Positions 1 to 5,488 of a stretch of DNA of 8,126 nt are shown here, piece by piece. Made by a program: the position numbers and the translations under genes. The stretch is from a bacterium (GTDB lineage: Bacteria > SZUA-79 > Acidulodesulfobacterales > Acidulodesulfobacteraceae): NCBI GenBank assembly GCA_021821565.1, contig JAKACI010000057.1, forward strand, positions 1-8,126, given 5' to 3'. Below the pieces are notes generated by a model, which was given only the letters and a program-made list of their open reading frames with translations, did no database searches and was not told the DNA's origin. Numbering within the stretch: the stretch's first letter is position 1; each line of letters opens with the position of its first letter.

Positions 1-17
1 TTCCATTATAATTTTAA

Positions 18-587
18 GAGATAGTAGCTATCGGCTCTTCCACGGGCGGTCCGAAAGCTTTACAGGAAGTCATACCTTTACTTCCAGCTGATTTTCCGCT
101 TCCATTACTAATAGTTCAGCATATGCCAAAGGCTTTTACGGGTCCGTTTGCTCAAAGGCTGTCAAGTATTTCACATATAAAAGTAATAGAAGCCGTCGGA
201 GATGAAATTGTTAAACCCGGGGTGGCTTATCTTGCTCCCGGAGATAAACATCTCGGTGTTAGAAAAGATGATAGGGACGGCAGCATGAGAATATTCGTTT
301 CCGAAGAACCAAAATATCTTGTTAATAGACCGTCCGTTACGGTAATGATGAAATCCGTCGCCGAAGAATATCATGAAAAATCTATTGCCGTTATGCTTAC
401 AGGAATGGGTTCTGACGGATTAGACGGAATGGCTGCCATAAAAAAATACGGAGGCAGCACTATTGCTCAAGACGAAGCTACATGCGTTGTTTACGGTATG
501 CCTAAAGCAGTCGTAGATGCAGGTGTAGTAGATAAAGTTCTTCCTATATATAAAATAGCGGAAGAAATTATAAAAGAAAGTAAGTAG
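18..587 (+). CDS. cheB: CheB chemoreceptor glutamate methylesterase, catalytic domain (5' end interrupted)
   Basis: CheB removes methyl groups from (and deamidates) chemoreceptor glutamates, resetting receptor sensitivity in the cytoplasm. The catalytic triad is visible: Ser in IGSSTGGP (codon 8 counted from base 18), His in VQHMP (codon 35) and Asp in LTGMGSDG (codon 133). The first ATG in this frame, at 123, lies after both the Ser and the His, so it cannot be the true start. The frame is open back to base 18, but no ATG, GTG or TTG occurs between 18 and 123, and stops lie at 15-17 and 9-11. Reading bases 1-15 in frame 1 gives FHYNF, which joins the catalytic domain as FHYNFKEIVAIG if one base is added near 16-18. 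A frameshift (real or from assembly) with a receiver domain outside the window is therefore likely, and a domain-only CheB with an unusual start is less likely. It lies 192 bases before cheW, as expected in a chemotaxis operon. Confidence 0.85.
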   Translation, partial: EIVAIGSSTGGPKALQEVIPLLPADFPLPLLIVQHMPKAFTGPFAQRLSSISHIKVIEAVGDEIVKPGVAYLAPGDKHLGVRKDDRDGSMRIFVSEEPKYLVNRPSVTVMMKSVAEEYHEKSIAVMLTGMGSDGLDGMAAIKKYGGSTIAQDEATCVVYGMPKAVVDAGVVDKVLPIYKIAEEIIKESK

Positions 588-628
588 GAATCTAATAATC
601 ACACAGCTAAAAACGCTGCTTAGAAACG

Positions 629-658
629 GCAGAAAAATAGGTCGGATTAATTTTCTGC
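629..658 (+). other. RNA hairpin candidate after cheB
   Basis: An 8-bp perfect inverted repeat (GCAGAAAA at 629-636, TTTTCTGC at 651-658) with a 14-base loop lies 41 bases after the cheB stop. No T-run follows the right arm, so this is not a typical intrinsic terminator. It may be an mRNA processing or stability element, or chance in AT-rich DNA. Confidence 0.3.
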
Positions 659-730
659 ATAACATGTGCAATATTATTATAATATATTAAAAAAACGAAA
701 AACTGACGTCTTTTTTTAAAATACATTAGT

Positions 731-748
731 ATAAATAAATAAATAAAT
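731..748. repeat. Tetranucleotide repeat (ATAA)4.5 in the cheW leader
   Basis: Four and a half tandem copies of ATAA sit about 20 bases upstream of the cheW ribosome binding site. Short tandem repeats of this kind can vary in length by slippage, but this copy number is low and the surrounding DNA is already AT-rich. Confidence 0.6.
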
Positions 749-765
749 ATAAAAAATATTAGCCC

Positions 766-770
766 GGAGG
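766..770 (+). promoter_or_regulatory. Ribosome binding site of cheW
   Basis: GGAGG stands nine bases before the ATG at 780, inside the sequence CCCGGAGG. The GC-rich context is conspicuous against the AT-only leader and fixes the cheW start. Confidence 0.8.
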
Positions 771-779
771 TTTATTTTT

Positions 780-1295
780 ATGGAGCAGGAAACAATTAAT
801 TTGCCGAAAGATAAAAAAGCCGATGAAAATGCCGGCTCAGACGAAATAATGCAATTAGTTACATTTACGTTAGGCAGCGAGGAATTTGCTTTAGACATAT
901 TAAAAGTTCAAGAAATTAACAGGATGGTAGAGATAACTAAAGTTCCTAAAGCGCCAAATTTTGTTGAAGGAGTCATAAATCTGCGGGGTAAAGTTATTCC
1001 TATAGTAGATATAAGGAAAAAATTTCATTTAAATTTAAAAGAATCCACGAAAGACACAAGGATTATTGTTGTAAATATATTGGGTAAAACCATAGGTCTT
1101 ATAGTTGACAGCGTATCCGAGGTTTTACGAATAAACTCAAATACTATTCAGCCTCCGCCTCCGCTTGTTGCAGGTTTAGATTCCGATTATATAAAAGGTG
1201 TAGGCAAACTTGACGATAGACTTATTATACTTCTTGATATAGATAAAATTTTTACAACGGGCGAGCATAATTTAATTGAGTCAACTATCAAATAA
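780..1295 (+). CDS. cheW: CheW chemotaxis coupling protein
   Basis: CheW is the cytoplasmic adaptor that couples chemoreceptors to the CheA kinase in the polar array. The 171-residue protein has a polar, charged N-terminal extension of about 23 residues and then a full CheW domain at roughly 24-160. Family signatures are GVINLRGKVIPIVDIR (65-80), the second-subdomain strand GKTIGLIVDSVSEV (102-115), and DYIKGVGKLDDRLIILLDIDKIF near the end, split here only by normal spacing. The ATG is set by the GGAGG at 766-770. The gene is followed after 19 bases by the ParA-family gene, so the two are probably cotranscribed. No convincing promoter is visible in the 192 bases before it. The conserved core makes this the canonical coupling CheW, in contrast to the divergent CheW-like protein two genes downstream. 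Confidence 0.95.
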   Translation: MEQETINLPKDKKADENAGSDEIMQLVTFTLGSEEFALDILKVQEINRMVEITKVPKAPNFVEGVINLRGKVIPIVDIRKKFHLNLKESTKDTRIIVVNILGKTIGLIVDSVSEVLRINSNTIQPPPPLVAGLDSDYIKGVGKLDDRLIILLDIDKIFTTGEHNLIESTIK

Positions 1296-1314
1296 ATAAT
1301 CATATAAAATATTT

Positions 1315-2118
1315 ATGATTTGTAAAAAAAGACCGTTTATTTATGCAATTGCAAATCAAAAAGGAGGGGTTGGAAAAACTACTACGGCATTAACTCTTGC
1401 GAGTTCTTTATCTATTTTACAACAAAATATTTTATTGATAGATATTGACCCTCAAGCAAGTTTGACTAATCACTTAGCCATTGAACCTGAAATGGTTGAA
1501 AATTCTATAGGCAGTCTGCTTGTTTCAGAAACATCGGATATTGAACAATTTATTATTAAAAAATATAAAATTAAAGGTGGCGGAGGTATTGACATTATAC
1601 CTTCCAATATTAATCTAGCAAAAATAGAATCAAATCTATCGGCTTCTAACGGAGGAGGACTGCAATTAAAAGAAAAATTAAAGTATTTGCCTGATTATTA
1701 CGATTATATTATAATAGATTCATCTCCTGCGTTGAGCGTGCTTTTAATTAGCGCTATCGCAGCATGCGACGGTATAATAATACCTGTAGTAGCTGATTAT
1801 TTATCGGTAAGAGGGGTAGAATTGCTTATAAAAACTATACAAAAGGTGGAAAAAGCGCTTAATGTAAAGCGTGATTACAAACTTTTAATAACTATGTTCG
1901 ATAAAAGAACCAATTCATCTTTAAAGTCTTTGAATTATTTTAAAAATCATTACAAAGAGAACAGCTTTGATAATTTCATAAATGCAGACACAAAATTTAA
2001 AGATGCAAGTTTTATTAAAAAACCTTTAACTTATTATGAAGTCAAGTCTCGCGGGTCTATTGATTATTTACTCATCGCCCACGAGATTCTAAACGCTTCG
2101 GCAAAAGGAGGGGAATAA
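1315..2118 (+). CDS. ParA-family ATPase, probable ParC-like chemotaxis array positioning protein
   Basis: This is a deviant-Walker P-loop ATPase of the ParA/MinD family, 267 residues. The Walker A motif KGGVGKTT is at 16-23 (signature Lys16, P-loop Lys21), the Walker A' motif DIDPQ at 43-47, and the Walker B strand IIIDSSP at 132-138 with Asp135. In Vibrio and related bacteria a ParA homologue called ParC, encoded within the chemotaxis operon, recruits receptor arrays to the cell pole by nucleotide-dependent dimerisation. The position here, between cheW and a CheW-like gene and away from any parB or replication gene, favours that role over chromosome or plasmid partition. A MinD-like FlhG role is less likely because that gene normally sits beside flhF. 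No Shine-Dalgarno sequence precedes the ATG. The start gives a normal short lead of 15 residues before the signature lysine. The gene ends one base before the next start. Confidence 0.88.
   Translation: MICKKRPFIYAIANQKGGVGKTTTALTLASSLSILQQNILLIDIDPQASLTNHLAIEPEMVENSIGSLLVSETSDIEQFIIKKYKIKGGGGIDIIPSNINLAKIESNLSASNGGGLQLKEKLKYLPDYYDYIIIDSSPALSVLLISAIAACDGIIIPVVADYLSVRGVELLIKTIQKVEKALNVKRDYKLLITMFDKRTNSSLKSLNYFKNHYKENSFDNFINADTKFKDASFIKKPLTYYEVKSRGSIDYLLIAHEILNASAKGGE
2105..2113 (+). promoter_or_regulatory. Ribosome binding site of the ParP-like gene, inside the end of parA
   Basis: AAGGAGGGG lies in the last codons of the ParA gene and six bases before the ATG at 2120. Because the upstream stop codon is at 2116-2118, ribosomes finishing parA terminate on top of this site. 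This indicates translational coupling of the ATPase and its likely partner. Confidence 0.8.
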
Positions 2119-2119
2119 A

Positions 2120-2920
2120 ATGCAAAACATTTTTGTAGCAGAAAATTCTTTTACAAAAGAACCTGACCTTATAACTCCATGGATTGATAAACTTTTAGTT
2201 ATAGATAATATAGACAATATAGATAATATTATTAAAGAAGATGATACCGCAAAATCCGCATCTAACGTCATATCATTAAACAGCGTTAAGTTAAACCAAG
2301 GAATATTCTCTGTAAATTCCGAAAATGACGAAGATTTAGAATTAGAAGAAGAAGGTGCCAGAATTTATACATATCCAGTTAAAAAAATATTAACCCCCGA
2401 TGATAATATAGATAATAAAATTTTAAACAGTCTTGTTTTTGAAACAAATCTTGAAAAAGAAATTACATATTTAAATTTAAATATTGATAATTCTTATTTT
2501 TCTTTTCCTATAGAGAATATAATTGAAATTATAAGATATATAAAACCTTTTAAGTTATACACGAATAAAATAGAGCTTTTAGGATTAATCAGTCATAGAG
2601 GCATCGCCATTCCTGTATATGATTTTTTTGCCGTTAACTCTCATGATTCTTATACTTACGATTCTTATAATAAACTTGCTTTATTTAATGAAAATAGATT
2701 TAAATATATAGTAATATGTTCTTTTAATAAAGAAAATTTCGGTTTATGCACAGATACTGCAGGCTCAATAAAAAAAATAAAAAATAAAGAACTGATAACC
2801 CCAAATATTATTAAATATAAAAATTCAAAAAATTTGACTTACAAATTATATGAAAATGAAGAAGGTAAATTTTATTCAATAATTGAAATACAAAACCTTT
2901 ATAATTATTTAAGATTATGA
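2120..2920 (+). CDS. CheW-like domain protein with long N-terminal extension, probable ParP-like adaptor
   Basis: The protein has 266 residues. The C-terminal part, about 113-266, follows the CheW fold in order: YLNLNIDNSYFSFPIENIIEI matches the opening strand and hydrophobic motif, LLGLISHRGIAIPVYDFF matches the GVINLRGKVIPVVD region, and YIVICSFNKENFGLCTDTAGSI matches the second-subdomain strand that usually reads GLxVDxVxEV. The match is divergent; for example NLRG is replaced by SHRG. Residues 1-112 form a polar, acidic, probably disordered region containing an IDNIDNIDN run (29-36 and neighbours). This architecture, together with a ParA-family gene one base upstream, matches ParP. ParP binds ParC through its N-terminal part and CheA or receptors through its C-terminal CheW-like domain, stabilising arrays at the pole. 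Vibrio ParP has a proline-rich extension and this one does not. A plain CheW paralogue is the alternative. Confidence 0.75.
   Translation: MQNIFVAENSFTKEPDLITPWIDKLLVIDNIDNIDNIIKEDDTAKSASNVISLNSVKLNQGIFSVNSENDEDLELEEEGARIYTYPVKKILTPDDNIDNKILNSLVFETNLEKEITYLNLNIDNSYFSFPIENIIEIIRYIKPFKLYTNKIELLGLISHRGIAIPVYDFFAVNSHDSYTYDSYNKLALFNENRFKYIVICSFNKENFGLCTDTAGSIKKIKNKELITPNIIKYKNSKNLTYKLYENEEGKFYSIIEIQNLYNYLRL
2201..2227. repeat. Three tandem 9-base units coding Ile-Asp-Asn
   Basis: Three copies of ATAGAYAAT follow one another within the extension of the ParP-like gene, giving IDN repeats in the protein. A related unit recurs at about 2404-2415. Being a multiple of three, copy-number change would alter linker length without shifting frame. 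Confidence 0.7.
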
Positions 2921-2948
2921 ATAAATAAATCGGCTTTACCTATCAAAC

Positions 2949-3251
2949 ATGGCAGGCATAATAGAAATTCAGCAAATTATAACTAATGCTTCTTTAGTAG
3001 AAAAGGTAGCTTCTACTCCTCAAGCTTTTGCAATAAATTCCAACAGTATTGCTAAAGAAAAAAACGACAATGCGGGAGTAAAAAAATCAGATACGGTAAT
3101 AGAAACAAATGAAGTTTTAGAGCCTATTGACGAAAATTACGGTAATTCTGAAGAAAATAAAGAAGAAGAACAAGAAGAGCAAGAACAAACCAAAACCGAT
3201 GCAGACAGCGCAGAAAATAATACCCTTCATCATATTAATATTATGGTCTAA
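2949..3251 (+). CDS. Small acidic protein of unknown function in the flagellar cluster
   Basis: A 100-residue protein with no domain I can name. The first 40 residues look structured or amphipathic (MAGIIEIQQIITNASLVEKV, then QAFAINSNSIAKEK). The middle is a low-complexity acidic run of Glu and Gln at about 68-80. The end, LHHINIMV, returns to an ordered, hydrophobic pattern. This layout resembles small, poorly characterised proteins found near fliK or hook genes in some deltaproteobacteria, but that is recollection of a pattern and not a family assignment. It lies 28 bases after the ParP-like gene and 55 bases before the FliK-like gene, on the same strand, so it is probably in the same operon. 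No Shine-Dalgarno sequence is visible before the ATG. The charged, disordered middle would suit an interaction protein or an export-linked chaperone or client, but no function is claimed. Confidence 0.65.
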   Translation: MAGIIEIQQIITNASLVEKVASTPQAFAINSNSIAKEKNDNAGVKKSDTVIETNEVLEPIDENYGNSEENKEEEQEEQEQTKTDADSAENNTLHHINIMV

Positions 3252-3296
3252 ATATAATTACTATGAAATATGCTTAATTTATTTATTTAACTTATA

Positions 3297-3320
3297 AATT
3301 TACCGCATGAATTTACCGCA
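3297..3320. repeat. 11-base direct repeat flanking the FliK-like start codon
   Basis: AATTTACCGCA occurs at 3297-3307 and again at 3310-3320, so the ATG at 3307 sits between two copies with a 13-base period. It probably arose as a small tandem duplication, and no role is known. Confidence 0.6.
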
Positions 3321-4164
3321 AAACAATATTATTGGTAAAGTAAACTCTGATACGAACATTAATATATCAAAAATATTAATAAATAAAAGCTTAACTAATT
3401 TATTAGATTCAATAAAACCTAATGATATTATTGATGTTCAATTAATAGATGCAGAAATATCCGACTCGTTATTTATCGGAATTTTATCCTTTAAAGGAAA
3501 ATTATTTAAAGCCGTAATACCTGAATCTGTTTATAACGAGTTTAAAGCGTCAGCTGCAGCAAACTCTCAATCAGGAGAAAACTTTACACTGCAATTAAGC
3601 GCAGAATCTACAAACGGCAGTAATATTATTTTTAAAATAATTAACGAATCGTTAGATCAAAATAACTTAAATCTTTTTAATGCAGCGATTAAAAATATAA
3701 CAGGTTTAATTAAAGAAAATTTTACAAGATTTGCGGATAGCAATTTAAATTTAAATATAAATATCAACAATTTAACTGCAGATATTAAAAATAATACATT
3801 AATTTTAAATTTCGGTTTAAATAATTCAGGCGATTTTGCATCCGTGTTTATAGTTTCCCGAAAAGAAGAAGATATTAACAGGGATTCAAATAAGAAAAAT
3901 AAATTGAATTCTTACGGTTATTTCTTTATGGTTGAAATTCAAATTAAACCGCTCGGACTTTTAAAATTGTCTTCTTATTATTTTAACGGCAATTTAGTTT
4001 TAAATTTTAAAACATATTCAAAAACTGCAGAAATGTTAATAAAACAAAATATTAATATATTAAAAGAAGAGCTGCTCAAAGATAATATAACTTTAAAAGA
4101 TATCGGATTTAATAAAAATATTTCTAATGAAGAATTTGACGGTATAATAAATGAACAGGCATAA
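3307..4164 (+). CDS. FliK-like protein with C-terminal Flg_hook domain
   Basis: FliK proteins control hook length and switch the flagellar export apparatus to late substrates by touching the FlhB C-terminal domain. In this 285-residue protein the C-terminal segment at about 207-268 matches the Flg_hook domain: VEIQIKPLGLLKL corresponds to the hallmark VELxPExLGxVxV stretch, followed by NGNLVLNFKTYSKTAEMLIKQ and a helix ILKEELLKDNITLKDIGF. Residues about 37-113 form a beta-rich N-terminal domain (GILSFKGKLFKAVIPESVY and onward) like that of YlqG-type FliK-like proteins. The middle is rich in Asn, Ile and Leu. At 285 residues it is shorter than classical FliK rulers (around 400), so it may be a secondary FliK-like factor and the true ruler may lie elsewhere. 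The next gene is an FlhB-type C-terminal domain, supporting a joint role in the export switch. No Shine-Dalgarno sequence is seen. Confidence 0.75.
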   Translation: MNLPQNNIIGKVNSDTNINISKILINKSLTNLLDSIKPNDIIDVQLIDAEISDSLFIGILSFKGKLFKAVIPESVYNEFKASAAANSQSGENFTLQLSAESTNGSNIIFKIINESLDQNNLNLFNAAIKNITGLIKENFTRFADSNLNLNININNLTADIKNNTLILNFGLNNSGDFASVFIVSRKEEDINRDSNKKNKLNSYGYFFMVEIQIKPLGLLKLSSYYFNGNLVLNFKTYSKTAEMLIKQNINILKEELLKDNITLKDIGFNKNISNEEFDGIINEQA

Positions 4165-4242
4165 TAAAGAATTAATCTAAATAAAATAAAAAACTATGGA
4201 AAAAATATAATAAATAAATGAACAAGCATAATAAAGAATTAA
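4148..4242. repeat. 28-base direct repeat duplicating the start of the flhX-type gene
   Basis: Bases 4148-4175 and 4215-4242 match at 27 of 28 positions (G versus A at 4159/4226), with a period of 67. The second copy contains the real start of the FlhX-type gene (MNKHNKEL). The first copy overlaps the end of the FliK-like gene in another frame and encodes MNRHNKELI before a stop at 4178-4180. This looks like a relic or duplicated gene start. Confidence 0.85.
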
Positions 4243-4487
4243 CGGCTGTTGCGTTAAAATACGATAAAGATAAAAACAAAGCTCCTGTTTTAATAGCGAA
4301 AGGAAAAGGTAAATTAGCGGAAAAAATTAAAGCCATAGCAAAAGAAAATAATATTCCTATAATAGAAAACAAAGGTCTTGCAGAAATTATAGACAAACTT
4401 GAAATTTACGAAGAAGTTCCCCCTGAACTTTACAAGATAATAGCACATATTTTTGCGTTTATATATAAGTTAAATAATAAAATATAA
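4218..4487 (+). CDS. FlhX-type protein: stand-alone FlhB C-terminal cytoplasmic domain
   Basis: This 89-residue protein equals the part of FlhB (EscU/YscU family) that lies after the autocleavage site: TAVALKYDKDKNKAPVLIAKGKG (9-31), then a helix, NNIPIIENKGLAEIIDKLEIYEEVPPELYKIIAHIFAFIYKLN at 44-86. In full-length FlhB this domain recognises export substrates and is cut at NPTH. Here the residues just before TAVALKYD are NKEL, so the cleavage motif is absent and none is needed, because the protein already begins near that point. No membrane domain exists. Stand-alone copies, called FlhX or YlqH, are known in several flagellated lineages and often sit next to a FliK-like gene, as here. It may substitute for or modulate the FlhB C-terminal fragment. 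No Shine-Dalgarno sequence precedes the ATG. It converges with the PilZ gene, with 25 bases between the two. Confidence 0.9.
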   Translation: MNKHNKELTAVALKYDKDKNKAPVLIAKGKGKLAEKIKAIAKENNIPIIENKGLAEIIDKLEIYEEVPPELYKIIAHIFAFIYKLNNKI

Positions 4488-4512
4488 ATATACTCTTAAT
4501 TTATAGATTTAT

Positions 4513-5250
4513 TTATAAACCTTTGTCTTTAGCCACTATTTCTCTTTGCCTTTTAAATATATACTTAAACATTATATCCTGTTCTTTTGGTTTTAAATTA
4601 ATTATTTGCACTCCTATTTTGTATTTTGTATCTTTTTTTACAGAAGCTTTTATTTCAGCCCTTACTGTAATAGAAGGAAGGTCAGGAAATTCTAATTTCA
4701 TATTTTCTATTACCGTATGTTTTTCAAAATAAAAATAGGATAAAAAAGAAAACCCCTCACCTGAAATATCATAAACTGTAAAGTTATGGTATCTATTTAT
4801 CCAAAAAAATGAAATTTTTACAGGTTCCGACATAGAAGGTTCTATTCTGAAAAATTTTCTTTTTTCAATTGAATAAATTTCTAACGGCGTATAAATGTTA
4901 AAATTAAAATAATCATTATCTTCCGCAAAATTATAAAGTTTAGATAAAAAATAATGGTCTTTATCGTTAAAGTTAAAGTTAGCTTTAAGATAAGTTGAAG
5001 ACAGCATTTTTAAATTACCGTCTTCAGGCATTAAAGAATCAATCATAATAATATCGTCGTTAACTTCAATAATATCGGTAGAATAATCTATATTATCGGC
5101 AGAAGTTTGCAAATCAAGAACAAAAGGGTAAATTATTAAATTTTTTTTTGTTTGGGCAAAATTTTTTAAAATATTTACTATTTCTTTACTTCGAGAAATA
5201 ATATCGACATTAGGATTTTCTTTAATTTTTTTTAAATCGAACATAGACAT
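4513..5250 (-). CDS. ycgR: YcgR-type flagellar brake protein with PilZ c-di-GMP-binding domain
   Basis: YcgR proteins bind cyclic di-GMP and slow or bias the flagellar motor when its level rises. In this 245-residue protein the N-terminal half, about 12-120, follows the YcgR N domain: ISRSKEIVNILKNFAQTKKNLIIYPF, then IIEVNDDIIMIDSLMPEDGNLKML, which matches the family pattern of a buried strand followed by a 'D-L-P-x-x-G' turn. The C-terminal half, about 130-235, is PilZ. Both c-di-GMP motifs are intact: RKFFR (RxxxR, Arg131 and Arg135) and DISGEG (DxSxxG, 161-166). The start is taken as the first Met; Met3 at 5242-5244 is possible because neither has a clear Shine-Dalgarno sequence. It is the only - strand gene, set between the chemotaxis and rod genes, which fits control of motility. 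The symbol reflects family membership; orthology is not proven. Confidence 0.85.
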   Translation of the reverse strand: MSMFDLKKIKENPNVDIISRSKEIVNILKNFAQTKKNLIIYPFVLDLQTSADNIDYSTDIIEVNDDIIMIDSLMPEDGNLKMLSSTYLKANFNFNDKDHYFLSKLYNFAEDNDYFNFNIYTPLEIYSIEKRKFFRIEPSMSEPVKISFFWINRYHNFTVYDISGEGFSFLSYFYFEKHTVIENMKLEFPDLPSITVRAEIKASVKKDTKYKIGVQIINLKPKEQDIMFKYIFKRQREIVAKDKGL

Positions 5251-5361
5251 CCAGGTTATTTATATTTTAATATAATTGCTTAAACATTATAAATTATATT
5301 TATATATAATATCAATTTAAAAATAAATAAAGTTAAAAATAAAATTACATTTAATATCGGT

Positions 5362-5403
5362 AATTTTTTCCGTTTTTATTTAAAAATAAGAGAAATTTTT
5401 TCC
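5362..5403. repeat. Direct 10-base repeats upstream of the sigma-54 promoter
   Basis: AATTTTTTCC occurs at 5362-5371 and 5394-5403, with a period of 32 bases, close to three helical turns. Both copies lie upstream of the -24 element at 5413. They may be sites for an enhancer-binding activator such as an FlrC homologue, though homopolymer runs in AT-rich DNA can also produce this. Confidence 0.4.
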
Positions 5404-5412
5404 TGAATTAAA

Positions 5413-5428
5413 TGGCATACTTATTGCA
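5413..5428 (+). promoter_or_regulatory. Sigma-54 promoter of flgF-flgG-flgA
   Basis: TGGCAT at 5413-5418, five bases, and TTGCA at 5424-5428 match the sigma-54 consensus TGGCAY-N5-TTGCA, with both near-invariant pairs (GG and GC) correctly spaced. Transcription should start about 12 bases after the GC pair, near 5439, leaving a leader of roughly 50 bases before the flgF TTG. Sigma-54 control of rod and hook genes is typical of polar flagella with an FlrC or FleR type activator. Such an activator must act here but is not encoded in the window. Confidence 0.88.
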
Positions 5429-5474
5429 ACAATATGTAATAAAAAATGCTGACAAAAAAAATACTAAATTTTTT

Positions 5475-5480
5475 AAGGAG
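5475..5480 (+). promoter_or_regulatory. Ribosome binding site fixing the TTG start of flgF
   Basis: AAGGAG lies eight bases before TTG at 5489. It is the only strong Shine-Dalgarno match near the flgF start, and the first ATG in the frame is well inside the conserved N-terminal region, so TTG is the start. Confidence 0.82.
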
Positions 5481-5488
5481 ATTTAAAA

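Noticed and set aside
655..670. Possible sigma-54 promoter before cheW (CTGCAT-N5-GTGCA)
   Set aside because: The first of the two near-invariant G residues at -24 is a T, and the -12 element starts with G. The promoter at 5413 shows what a good site looks like in this genome.
703..732. Sigma-70-like CTGACG / TAGTAT with 18-base spacing before cheW
   Set aside because: Only four of six matches in each box, in DNA so AT-rich that such hits are expected by chance.
4500..4519. Bidirectional terminator between flhX-type and PilZ genes
   Set aside because: The only hairpin is six A/T pairs (TTTATA/TATAAA) and overlaps the PilZ stop codon. Too weak to support.
5093..5100. Exact GCCGATAA on the - strand, as in sigma-28 -10 boxes
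   Set aside because: It lies inside the PilZ gene, coding Ala-Asp-Asn, and no TAAA stands 15 bases upstream.
5354..5382. Sigma-28-like promoter on the - strand for the PilZ gene (ACCGATAT with TAAA upstream)
   Set aside because: Spacing from TAAA is 13 or 17 bases, not 15, and the -10 element matches six of eight. Too weak to call.
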